In this document: one piece after another, positions 6,530 to 13,959 of the stretch
Numbering within the stretch: position 1 is the stretch's first letter
Layout: the number at the start of each line of letters is the position of its first letter
Assembly: GCA_002342225.1 (NCBI GenBank)
Contig: DDPO01000142.1
Location: forward strand, 1-17,950
Source: Bdellovibrionaceae bacterium UBA2466
GTDB taxonomy: Bacteria > Bdellovibrionota > FAC87 > UBA2466
Length of the DNA stretch: 17,950 bases
Direction of reading: 5' to 3'
Notes under the pieces: model-generated
The model's input: the letters and a program-made list of their open reading frames with translations, nothing else
Database searches by the model: none
Told to the model about the DNA's origin: nothing
Program-made: the position numbers and the translations under genes

Positions 6530-8256
6530 AGGCCCATTTGTTTATCCCAACTAGAGTGAAGCTTCTGAAAAAACTCGAGTCTTTTCTCAGGTGAATTTTC
6601 AAATTCAGATTCTTCCAATCTTTCTTCAAATGCTTTTTTAACTTCGGGCTTTAAAAGCATCTCTTGTGCAAAAGCTTCGGTAAGATAACTTTCTAAGTAC
6701 TCTTTCGTTTCAAACCTGGTATTGAAAAAACCCCAAGCTAAAAGGGAATCTGGCGCTAAGGGCTCTAAAAGATTAAAAACAATAAGCCCTTTCGGCTGCC
6801 GGCAACTCACAAAAATATCTCCTGGATACACAGTAACTGTCTCTTTTTGCCAATCTCCAGTGACCGTAAGTCCTTGGTGCCCTTCAAAAGATTTATTTGC
6901 AAAACTAAATGTATCAGCCCTAAAGGACTCCACCTGCTTAGCTCCGACATCGTCGGTGATCTCTTTGAATTTAATGTTATGAATTTTTAATTTGGGAATC
7001 ACCGTCGAAGCAAAAGCTTTGGGAATTAAATATCCCTCTGGGATCTTGGCTGAAACTTTGGGGACGACTTCATCATAAAGGGGAATTTTCCAAACCTCAG
7101 GCTGATTAGGAAAATAGGTGATTTTCTTAGCTCCTGAGACCTCAGAATCCTCACGCTGGTACTTGTAGCCCAGAAATTCAATTTCTTTATACTTATCGGT
7201 ATTCTCAAATCGAAGTCCTTCTAATTGACCCACTTGATCAGTAGCTTTCGTATCCAACTGATCCGCCATTTTTCTCCACTCCCTGCCCTTTTGAGCGGTG
7301 AGAAGAATAACATCTTCAAGCGTATCTCGAGTGGCTTTGACCCGAGTGGCGTAGTCTTTCCACGAGTGAGTTTCGACTAGGATAGCCAATCTGTTCCTCA
7401 GAGCGAGATAACCTTGAGAGTACCGCGGAGGAGCTACGCTCATAGCAATTCCAGATTTTGGGTCATCCTCTTTTCGAAAAGCTGGGTAAAACCCAAGCGG
7501 TAAATGGCCTTGTCCTTTGAGCGCATTGAGAGCTCCTTCCTGTAACTCAAGAGCCGCGGCTCGAAGTTCAGAAGCCCCACGAAAAAGTGGCTCCATAATA
7601 ATGGAAACATCGTGCTGAAACTGAGCTCCATCGGTCACGTGAAGATCTAAGCTCACTAGAGGATCCCACTTATCGATAAACTGCAGAAGGGCTTGCATTT
7701 CAGGAGAGTCGGCTTTCATGTAATCTCGGTTGAGATTAAAATTTTGAGCCGTGGTTCTCCACCCCATCTCTTGAGGCCCAATTTGATTAGGGCGATTATT
7801 CGCTCCAAACCTTTCGTGTCCATCGACATTAAAGACCGGTACGAAAACTAAGGTTATGTTTTTCAGGGCTTCGTTGAGTTTGGGATTTCCCTCTTTATCT
7901 AAAATCTGACGAAGTAGCCAGAAGCCAGCATCTTTGCCGTCGATTTCCCCCGCATGAATTCCCCCTTGAAAAAAGATCACGGGTCGCTTTCGGCGTTTCG
8001 CCCAAAAAGCGAGCAATCCTTTTTTGGAATCGGCAACTACCAGAGCCCTCATCTTTCGACCCTCGGGAGTGGTTCCAAAAGTCACACAATCAACTTGACT
8101 CGGAAACCTGTTAGCAAAAGCCTTACAAAGTCTTTCAACTTCTACATAGTGGCCAGTTTGTTTCCATTGGGAAAGCTCAGCTAGGGTTTTGAGGGTCTTA
8201 CTATCAGCAAAAGCCAAATACGACACAAAAGGAAAAAGAAGAAATAGATATTTCAT
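6493..8256 (-). CDS. Secreted M14-family zinc carboxypeptidase
   Basis: Exported metallocarboxypeptidase, 587 residues, with a clear signal peptide (MKYLFLLFPFVSYLAFA, cleavage near residue 17). The M14 core is complete: H101 and E104 in GGIHAGEIDG as first zinc ligands, PVFNVDGHERFG, NFNLNRDY, H206 in SLDLHVTDG as third zinc ligand, and E295 in LVETHSW as general base. A C-terminal region of about 250 residues beyond the catalytic domain is not recognised. M14 enzymes remove C-terminal residues from peptides, and some cut peptidoglycan stem peptides; the specificity pocket cannot be assigned from this reading. ATG 8256 fits the signal peptide, though no strong ribosome binding site is seen; the upstream gene stops 9 bases before, so coupling is likely. 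Confidence 0.9.
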   Translation of the reverse strand: MKYLFLLFPFVSYLAFADSKTLKTLAELSQWKQTGHYVEVERLCKAFANRFPSQVDCVTFGTTPEGRKMRALVVADSKKGLLAFWAKRRKRPVIFFQGGIHAGEIDGKDAGFWLLRQILDKEGNPKLNEALKNITLVFVPVFNVDGHERFGANNRPNQIGPQEMGWRTTAQNFNLNRDYMKADSPEMQALLQFIDKWDPLVSLDLHVTDGAQFQHDVSIIMEPLFRGASELRAAALELQEGALNALKGQGHLPLGFYPAFRKEDDPKSGIAMSVAPPRYSQGYLALRNRLAILVETHSWKDYATRVKATRDTLEDVILLTAQKGREWRKMADQLDTKATDQVGQLEGLRFENTDKYKEIEFLGYKYQREDSEVSGAKKITYFPNQPEVWKIPLYDEVVPKVSAKIPEGYLIPKAFASTVIPKLKIHNIKFKEITDDVGAKQVESFRADTFSFANKSFEGHQGLTVTGDWQKETVTVYPGDIFVSCRQPKGLIVFNLLEPLAPDSLLAWGFFNTRFETKEYLESYLTEAFAQEMLLKPEVKKAFEERLEESEFENSPEKRLEFFQKLHSSWDKQMGLYPIYRADKKFR

Positions 8257-8265
8257 AGATAGCGG

Positions 8266-9201
8266 CTATTTTTTAACCGCAATTTCCTTTTGGAAAGTCT
8301 GTATGCGTTGAACTAGGTTTTCTCTCTGTTTATCGGGCAATGCTTGGACTGCTGATGAACAGCGATTCGCATTAAAGTGAAGAAGGCAATGATAATTAAC
8401 TTTAGCTTCAAGATCTTCAGTATGAGTTCGAGTGAGAAGAAAAACGGCAAGAGAAGTAAAGACTAAACTCACCGCCCCGGCTGAGACCATTTTCTTCCAA
8501 GTATCAATCGATCTTCGGGCCACTCCGAAATGATGAGCTAAAAAGAGAAGAGCTCCACCCGCCGTAATGATCATGACTCTTTTAAAGAGTTCGTTCATTA
8601 AAAAATTTGAAAGTCCTGGGGAGAGCTCAATTCTAGCTGATAAAATCGTCGTAAAAACAGCAACTGCAAAAATCATTTTTCCCAACAATAGCAAAGAGCT
8701 TAAATCCATGTCCGCGATATGGAGTCCTTCACTTTGGTGAATAGGGAACTGTTTAAATCTCTCTAGAAGGTTATTAAGATCATGGCAAGCCCTACGACGA
8801 GTTCGGATTCCTCGAAACCCTGTGGGGGTGATTGGAAGTGTTGGAGGTAACAGAAAAAATGAAAGAGCTCTCAGTTTAAAGCCTACTTGAATCCATGCCG
8901 TTAAAACCGTGCGAGAAGCATCGTGTTTGATATCGACGTAAGTCGTGTAGTAATTGGGGTCGTTACCCTTGGTATAAAGGCGTCTATGCGCTTTACAGGC
9001 GACCATGTGGTACTTATGTTCGTGCGCCCAATTTTCAAAAGTGAACCAAGATTCCGTGCGGACATCAAACCCGCGGGACCACTGCCCTTCGCGATTGTAC
9101 CTCTCGGCATCACCCTCTTTGCGCTTTTTCTTTTTTTTCCAAACGGCTGTATTCACAAACACTACACCCTTAGCTTCTGCTGCGGCTTGAAAAAGCAACA
9201 C
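8266..9201 (-). CDS. Unrecognised membrane protein with doubtful start
   Basis: The product is not a family I recognise. From GTG 9201 it has 311 residues. The first section, VLLFQAAAEAKG, looks like the end of a signal peptide, followed by a basic KKKKKRKEG stretch, then an aromatic- and His-rich soluble part (about 35-105, including SWFTFENWAHEHKYH). Three likely membrane segments lie at about 168-188, 208-227 and 238-257, and there is a charged helical tail with two Cys. GTG 9201 has no ribosome binding site, and the frame stays open upstream past it and across the stop of the preceding gene (VYTPLAPVLLF in frame), so the real N-terminus may lie within the preceding gene or be made by frameshifting. 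It sits between the transglutaminase-like gene and the M14 peptidase, which suggests a shared envelope task. Confidence 0.65.
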   Translation of the reverse strand: MLLFQAAAEAKGVVFVNTAVWKKKKKRKEGDAERYNREGQWSRGFDVRTESWFTFENWAHEHKYHMVACKAHRRLYTKGNDPNYYTTYVDIKHDASRTVLTAWIQVGFKLRALSFFLLPPTLPITPTGFRGIRTRRRACHDLNNLLERFKQFPIHQSEGLHIADMDLSSLLLLGKMIFAVAVFTTILSARIELSPGLSNFLMNELFKRVMIITAGGALLFLAHHFGVARRSIDTWKKMVSAGAVSLVFTSLAVFLLTRTHTEDLEAKVNYHCLLHFNANRCSSAVQALPDKQRENLVQRIQTFQKEIAVKK

Positions 9202-9251
9202 TGGTGCCAGGGGGGTGTAGACTGGAGGTGGATGAAAAGGAAGTGGGTGCT

Positions 9252-11978
9252 TTACGGTTTTCCAAACATATAAATAGGTCTATCCAACGTCGTAAACGAA
9301 ATTGAAACTGTTCCATCGGTTCGAGGACTTGGATCATTCCAACGCCCCGTCGGTCCGGTTACGCCGGTTTCAAAATCAACAAGCCGTCCGTTGAACTGCT
9401 GATAGAAAGCATCAGCAACACGCCAATTTCCTGGCTCATTGGCCATTCCCTTGGGCAACCAATAAACCATGGTATGTTGTTCTGAATCGGAATTCGCTCC
9501 TCTAACGGTCTCAACCCTTCGGTTAACTAGTCTAACCTGTTCAGCTACACCACTCTGATGAATAGCCGATGCGAGCATTATATTTCTACCTCTGCAATCG
9601 GCTTGACCAATTCCAATGAGGTCGCGCATATGAACGTAAACACCCCCTTGACCGACAAGCATTGCCTCTGCAAAATCGGGTTGCGATTGATTGGTTTTGA
9701 GATCGTACCAGGTGTCGTTGGGGAACACCTTCTTGTTGATGATCTGCACCATAGCCTCGACTCTCTTAATCGGAGTGTCCCCAGGGGCTCTACTAATGAC
9801 ATCCAAGTGTGCGCTTACTTTTGGATCCTGAGAATCCATCTGGAGGGAACGGAACCGAGTAGTTGCAATTTCACCTCCTCCTCTACTTGCCGTTGAGTCG
9901 AAGGGTCCATTCCGACCATTTATGGCACTTTGCACAGCACTTCCGCCTTGGACAAATCCGATCCTCCCGCTTGGGAAGGTTCCCGAAAGGTCCAAATCAA
10001 CCGGGGCCAACCCGAGATGTCCCTCTAACCCGGGTTGATCGATAATTCGGCCATACTCATCAAAAGTTCCTCCACCGATCGAGTTAGAGCGTCCCCTTGG
10101 GGGTGCAAATCTGGGGTAAAGGGACTCCGGAGCTTCCGGAAGCGGATTGCGCGACATGGCAGCTGTCCTAGGCACCGGTGCAATGACATCTACTTGTGTG
10201 GTTCCCGGTGTGGTTCCCGGTGTGGTTCCCGGCGCTCTTCCTGCTCCAACAAGGATGACTTCAGTGGGATAAGCCGCCGCTTGTGTTCGACCGACTGTAA
10301 TGGTTCCATCGGGTGAAAGCTCAACTCCAGCGGTTTCCCTAGGTGCTCTCAGCCCTTTGAAACCCTTGACTAGATCTTTAATCCCGTACCCTAACTGAGC
10401 CACATCAAGACCCAGTTCTATTCCATGCTTCAAAGCCTCGCGTCGGAGCTCAGCCGCAGTCGCTTTGTCGCCACGAGCTTCCGCTGCTTTGGCCTGTGTT
10501 GATAATTTCCAAACACCAAACCCATTTTGAACTACCCCGGCGGCTCCTAGCCCCGTGAAAATGACTCCCGCTCCAACTTGGGCATAGTCTGTCGCCTTTT
10601 TTGCTAAGGCACCTGCCGCCCCAAAACCAGTCACTGTAGCTCCTGCGACTGCCGTCGCAGCGACTGCATTTGCTCCGCGTTTATAAAGCTCGTCCATCGC
10701 TGCACAGGAAAGTGGTTTTCCACTTGCGGTATCAATCGCGACGTTGATAGCAGCGGGGATAGCTTGAAAACCCAATGCAGTCGCCGTGGCATAGCCAAAG
10801 GCCCCGGTAGTGCCAGCTCCTCCTGACCCAGCTAACACTCCAGCAAGCAGTCCCGGAGCCGCAAGCCCACCGGTCACTGCAACCGCTCCAATCACTCCCA
10901 CAGCTGCAGCTGTGGTATACAGAGCTCCGATTTTTTGAGTGAGATCTTGATCGAGGGCTTGAAGTCCGGCGCTGTCCTTAGAAATAGCATTTTGGATACT
11001 GGCTCGAATAGACTCAACGACATCAGGTTTAACTCCTAATCTGTCTTTCAATCGATCTAACTGCGCCAACATTCCCTTTAGAGCGCCCTCTCTTCCAATT
11101 TCTGGTGGCGTCTTGCCGCCATTGCCCCTTTCATATCCCATCATTTCCCAAAGTCTTCCGGTCATAGCGTTGGAATAGGTGTTAGACTCTTTTGAAGCCT
11201 TGAGAAAAGATTCCTTTTCTTCACCAAAACGCTTTAAGGCCTCTTGAATATCTCGGTCCTGGTCCTCTTGTTTCACAATAGTCACAGCTTGTTCACTACC
11301 TTTTTTATGCGGAGGCCTTATGACACTTCCCCCTAAAGATAGAGATTCTCTTCTTTTGGGATCCAATAACTTCTCTGCAAAATCTGGAGAAATCAGATTG
11401 GCTATCGCCTGTTTCAGTTCTTTATTATCTCCCGAAACTGGGATGGACGGTTTAACTCCTGAGATATCCCAACGCAGCTGTTCCGTATCAAATTTAAACC
11501 CAACAGATTTTAATTTTTCAAAATCACCTTTTAAACCTTCGGCCTTTTGGGCTACGGCCGGATCTTTACTTTTTTCCCCTTTGGATAGAGCTGTCAGGGC
11601 TTCCGAAAATTTGGTCGTTTCTTTAGAAAGGCCATCCACTATCTGCCCCAAACCAACAACCATAGATGCAACTTCGGCATCCCGTTTATAGCTCCCTCCG
11701 CCTGTGTTGTTCTCAATCAGTGTCTCAAGGGACTTTTGAAGATCATTGCTACTTAGGTGTTTTGAGTAGATTTCCACAATCTCTTTTTGAAGTTTTTTCT
11801 TTTCTTCTTCCTTCAAATGCCCATAACACCAATCATCTCGGCGCTCGGATGAGTCCACAGCTCTTGGAGCTCTTGGTTTTTCAAAATCAGATTCATGAGA
11901 AGAGGTCTCACAATACAGATGAGAGAAAGAAAAAAACTGACAGAAGATAAGTAATTGTGTGATGCGGTACCGGGACAT
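9252..11978 (-). CDS. Large secreted protein with hydrophobic core and transglutaminase-like domain
   Basis: Exported protein of 908 residues starting at ATG 11978, chosen over TTG 12002 because GGGAGGAG lies just before it. In order: signal peptide (RYRITQLLIFCQFFSFSHLYC); a charged helical region (about 30-350); Gly/Ala-rich hydrophobic stretches (about 352-422 and 436-492) able to enter a membrane; a linker with three PGTT repeats (about 583-594) and Pro-rich disorder; and a C-terminal domain of about 200 residues. In that last domain C795 (GQADCRGRN), H835 (EQHTMVYW) and D856 (WRVADAFY) have the order and context of a transglutaminase-like Cys-His-Asp triad. Such folds crosslink, deamidate or hydrolyse amide bonds; the substrate is unknown. 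Helical, hydrophobic and C-terminal enzyme parts resemble toxin or effector architecture, but this is inference. It heads a three-gene minus-strand group. Confidence 0.7.
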   Translation of the reverse strand: MSRYRITQLLIFCQFFSFSHLYCETSSHESDFEKPRAPRAVDSSERRDDWCYGHLKEEEKKKLQKEIVEIYSKHLSSNDLQKSLETLIENNTGGGSYKRDAEVASMVVGLGQIVDGLSKETTKFSEALTALSKGEKSKDPAVAQKAEGLKGDFEKLKSVGFKFDTEQLRWDISGVKPSIPVSGDNKELKQAIANLISPDFAEKLLDPKRRESLSLGGSVIRPPHKKGSEQAVTIVKQEDQDRDIQEALKRFGEEKESFLKASKESNTYSNAMTGRLWEMMGYERGNGGKTPPEIGREGALKGMLAQLDRLKDRLGVKPDVVESIRASIQNAISKDSAGLQALDQDLTQKIGALYTTAAAVGVIGAVAVTGGLAAPGLLAGVLAGSGGAGTTGAFGYATATALGFQAIPAAINVAIDTASGKPLSCAAMDELYKRGANAVAATAVAGATVTGFGAAGALAKKATDYAQVGAGVIFTGLGAAGVVQNGFGVWKLSTQAKAAEARGDKATAAELRREALKHGIELGLDVAQLGYGIKDLVKGFKGLRAPRETAGVELSPDGTITVGRTQAAAYPTEVILVGAGRAPGTTPGTTPGTTQVDVIAPVPRTAAMSRNPLPEAPESLYPRFAPPRGRSNSIGGGTFDEYGRIIDQPGLEGHLGLAPVDLDLSGTFPSGRIGFVQGGSAVQSAINGRNGPFDSTASRGGGEIATTRFRSLQMDSQDPKVSAHLDVISRAPGDTPIKRVEAMVQIINKKVFPNDTWYDLKTNQSQPDFAEAMLVGQGGVYVHMRDLIGIGQADCRGRNIMLASAIHQSGVAEQVRLVNRRVETVRGANSDSEQHTMVYWLPKGMANEPGNWRVADAFYQQFNGRLVDFETGVTGPTGRWNDPSPRTDGTVSISFTTLDRPIYMFGKP
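10197..10232 (-). repeat. Three tandem 12-bp repeats encoding PGTT
   Basis: Three exact copies of TGTGGTTCCCGG (10197-10208, 10209-10220, 10221-10232) on the plus strand. They encode three PGTT units in the linker between the hydrophobic core and the C-terminal domain of the transglutaminase-like protein. The unit is a multiple of three, so a change in copy number would keep the frame. Confidence 0.9.
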
Positions 11979-11996
11979 AACTCCTCCCAAGATGCG

Positions 11997-12021
11997 TTTC
12001 AAGGCTGTTTTAGCCTTAAAA
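11997..12021 (-). promoter_or_regulatory. Hairpin in the leader of the transglutaminase-like gene
   Basis: AAGGCT (12001-12006) and AGCCTT (12012-12017) pair perfectly around a 5-base loop. The stem extends through one mismatch to TTT (11997-11999) with AAA (12019-12021). It lies about 20 bases before ATG 11978, just upstream of the ribosome binding site, and covers the alternative TTG start. It could affect mRNA stability or initiation; no T-run marks it as a terminator. Confidence 0.45.
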
Positions 12022-12053
12022 GTAGCAAGCCTAAAGCCAAGTGAGCTAAGTGG

Positions 12054-12492
12054 TTAATCCCCATTCGGTAGTGCATCTAAGCTATTGATTCCTTGAGCGA
12101 TAAATTCAAATTGTGAAGAGGGGCCGTGTCCAAGTTGAATACATTTCAATACTTCGATGACAGTGGAGGCGTTCTCCACGGAATTTATGTAAGTGGTTGA
12201 TTATGCATAGTGAGGTAACGGGAGTTGAGATAGCCACAGAGAACACATGGGCTTGAGGGATGGCCGCGGGGTTCACTTTTTGTTGGGAAATGCTCCCCTC
12301 GGATTGTTGACGGTTTTTTTGATTCTGCACGGTGACTGGGGTTTGAGTAGAAGCGGTTTGTTGCAGTGAAATTTCAAAAATGCTGAACTTTCAGCTTCCA
12401 GATACCTTTCCAACGATTTTAATACCTCTATAAAATACTATTCTGTCCTTCACCAAAGGCCTTTCAAAAAAGTCGTGATAGAACTCCTTCAT
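12054..12492 (-). pseudogene. Probable decayed gene on the minus strand
   Basis: Read from ATG 12492 on the minus strand, one frame gives a protein-like start (MKEFYHDFFERPLVKDRIVF, then IKIVGKVSGS), an in-frame TGA at 12391-12393, and then continues in the same frame as KFSIFEISLQQTAS with a Gln/Thr-rich linker down to 12106. A second frame, open from 12200 to a TAA at 12054-12056, gives STVIEVLKCIQLGHGPSSQF and INSLDALPNGD. One stop and one frameshift between 12106 and 12200 would therefore join a protein of about 145 residues. I recognise no family. The 5' end overlaps the first two bases of the transposase gene. It could be chance open frames; the amphipathic pattern on both sides of the TGA is the main reason to list it. 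Confidence 0.3.
12407..12434 (+). promoter_or_regulatory. Weak candidate promoter for the transposase gene
   Basis: TTTCCA at 12407-12412 and TATAAA at 12429-12434 are spaced by 16 bases, about 56 bases before ATG 12491. No good Shine-Dalgarno precedes that ATG. Confidence 0.25.
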
Positions 12493-12994
12493 GAATAACA
12501 TGAAACATGCAGTGCATTTAGTCCTAAGGGCAAGACTCCCAGTCTTGAGACTCAGAAAAAGCAAAACACTGATTTCCCAACTGCTTTTTGAAACAGCAGA
12601 GAAGTTCCAAGTGAAAATTTACAATAATTCCTTAAATAGCAATCACATTCACCTGCTAGTAAAAGCCCCCAATCGAAAAAGCTTTCAGGATTTCTTACGA
12701 GTCCTGCCTGGCCAAATTGCCCAAAGAATCACGGGAGCCGTGAGAGGAAAGAAAAATAAATTAAATTTCTGGCTAAGACCTGTTTGGAAAAGAATCGTTC
12801 ACTGGGGAAGGGATTTTCTAAATCTTCATCAATATATCTTTCAAAACCAGCTTGAGACACTGGGACTTATTCCGTATCAATCTAGGAAAAGAAAACCGCC
12901 GCTCGCACCTAAATTACATGACAAGCCGAGTCTCACTTTTTTGTTGAAGAGCACAGGGACAACTCCACTTTTGGCAGGTATGATTAAGGAATGA
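12491..12994 (+). CDS. REP-associated tyrosine transposase (Y1/HUH, IS200-like)
   Basis: Single-domain HUH endonuclease of 167 residues, the size of RAYT proteins. These cut single-stranded DNA at palindromic REP-like elements through a 5'-phosphotyrosine. Visible features are the N-terminal strand HAVHLVLRARLP (6-17), the HUH pair H52 and H54 in NSNHIHLLVK, the FWLRPVWKRIVHWGRDF block (93-109), and Y115 in LHQYIFQNQLE as the likely nucleophile. The basic C-terminal tail (QSRKRKPP) is typical. ATG 12491 or 12500 could be the start. No terminal inverted repeats or classic IS ends are obvious, which fits a domesticated RAYT rather than a mobile IS. Its last bases overlap the next gene by ATGA. 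A small hairpin lies in its own 5' coding region. Confidence 0.85.
   Translation: MNNMKHAVHLVLRARLPVLRLRKSKTLISQLLFETAEKFQVKIYNNSLNSNHIHLLVKAPNRKSFQDFLRVLPGQIAQRITGAVRGKKNKLNFWLRPVWKRIVHWGRDFLNLHQYIFQNQLETLGLIPYQSRKRKPPLAPKLHDKPSLTFLLKSTGTTPLLAGMIKE
12531..12547. repeat. Perfect hairpin within the transposase coding start
   Basis: CAAGACT (12531-12537) and AGTCTTG (12541-12547) form a perfect 7-bp stem with a CCC loop, 40 bases into the RAYT coding sequence. RAYT proteins act on short palindromes, so it is a candidate recognition or regulatory structure; chance is also possible. Confidence 0.5.
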
Positions 12995-13818
12995 GTTTAT
13001 TTATAAGGAAGACTTTTTTTTCAAAATTTCTTTTCAGTTTTTTTATTTTTTCTTCACTGAGTTTCGCCGAAGACACACGCAACACTTTTCTTAGTTGGCT
13101 TTCGAAAGAAGACCCCGCACTTAACAAAGAAATCATCGAGGACACCAATCAAAAATTTCGCGCAAAGTACGGGCTTTTTAAAACACGTTTTTCAGATTTT
13201 AAAAAAACAGAATGGGACGCGAGTTTCTTAGACCTCGCAGAAGAATCTCTCGAAAAGAAAACAGGAAAAACAATCACCGAACTTTGCAACACGACTAACG
13301 CCCAATTAAAATCGGGCATTTCGACATCTATCAGCCGTTTTTCAGATCCGAGTAAATCTCAATTCAGTTCTCTTTTTTCCACTTACTTATCGACCAATTT
13401 AGCACTTAGCAAAGCGGGCCGCTCTCTGGGGATTTCAGAGGCCAACGAGGAGATTTGGAAGAACAATGTGAACCGAATTGCTGCAAATGAGAGCATGGGC
13501 GGTAACGCGGGCGATGGTGCGGTGGCTGTCAATTTTCTTTTCGATAAAATGGGAAGGATTGTTTTTGTGGGCAACTTCCAAGATGCTTCGGAGGAGATCA
13601 AAGCCCAATACGCGTCGAAGAGACTCACCGACGGCACAGTGAGGTACGCTGTGGATAAAAAAGTATGGCAACTTTTCACCCCTAGCAACACTACCCCTGC
13701 CCTGAAAGACCAGCTTTCCCGAGACCTTGCTCGTCACAATGGAGCCCCTCCACAAGCTTCAAATGCTTCATTTCAAATCCAATGCAACTTGGCTCTTAGA
13801 AAATTGATGGGACGATAA
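12991..13818 (+). CDS. Unrecognised secreted protein
   Basis: Exported protein of 275 residues that matches no family I know. The signal peptide is clear: basic n-region, Phe-rich core (FFSKFLFSFFIFSSLSFA) and probable cleavage after A26. The mature part is hydrophilic and helical at first (about 30-150, Ser/Lys/Glu-rich), followed by a section that looks strand-rich (GDGAVAVNFLFDKMGRIVFV, about 174-193), and then a charged tail with one Cys near the end. There are no visible enzyme motifs. The ATG overlaps the transposase stop as ATGA, with AAGGA immediately before it, so translation is likely to depend on the transposase message. Coupling of an exported protein to a RAYT is unexpected and may reflect insertion of the transposase next to the gene's original promoter. 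Confidence 0.7.
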   Translation: MSLFIRKTFFSKFLFSFFIFSSLSFAEDTRNTFLSWLSKEDPALNKEIIEDTNQKFRAKYGLFKTRFSDFKKTEWDASFLDLAEESLEKKTGKTITELCNTTNAQLKSGISTSISRFSDPSKSQFSSLFSTYLSTNLALSKAGRSLGISEANEEIWKNNVNRIAANESMGGNAGDGAVAVNFLFDKMGRIVFVGNFQDASEEIKAQYASKRLTDGTVRYAVDKKVWQLFTPSNTTPALKDQLSRDLARHNGAPPQASNASFQIQCNLALRKLMGR

Positions 13819-13905
13819 AAATTCCAAGGCTTCGCAAAACCTATTAATTCTAAAGCTTTACACTTTTTATGTAGTAACCTCACCTTGCACGCCCCCCTAA
13901 AAGTA

Positions 13906-13935
13906 TTGATATTCCCCGATTAAAAAGGCTATAAA
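13906..13935 (+). promoter_or_regulatory. Candidate sigma-70 promoter for the collagen-like gene
   Basis: TTGATA (13906-13911) and TATAAA (13930-13935) are spaced by 18 bases and lie 24 bases before ATG 13960. An AAAGGGGG (13948-13955) is the ribosome binding site, 4 bases from the ATG. The gap from the preceding stop is 141 bases and holds no obvious terminator. Confidence 0.5.
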
Positions 13936-13959
13936 TCCTCGGGTTTTAAAGGGGGATGA

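Larger units (their letters stand above)
11979..12490. other. 512-base gap between divergent genes
   Basis: This gap separates the minus-strand transglutaminase-like gene from the plus-strand transposase. It holds a leader hairpin next to 11978 (11997-12021), a probable decayed minus-strand gene (12054-12492), a TGAAATTTCA palindrome at 12367-12376, a small GCTGA/TCAGC stem at 12382-12395, and a weak candidate promoter for the transposase at 12407-12434. No RNA gene is seen. Confidence 0.6.

Noticed and set aside
8923..9273. Plus-strand open frame of 116 residues opposite the membrane protein
   Set aside because: No ribosome binding site, and it overlaps the minus-strand frame which has a signal-peptide-like start, membrane segments and operon context.
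12106..12330. 74-residue minus-strand open frame as a stand-alone gene
   Set aside because: It starts at an internal GTG with no ribosome binding site, and the frame extends upstream to a TGA with protein-like sequence beyond; it fits better as part of a decayed gene.
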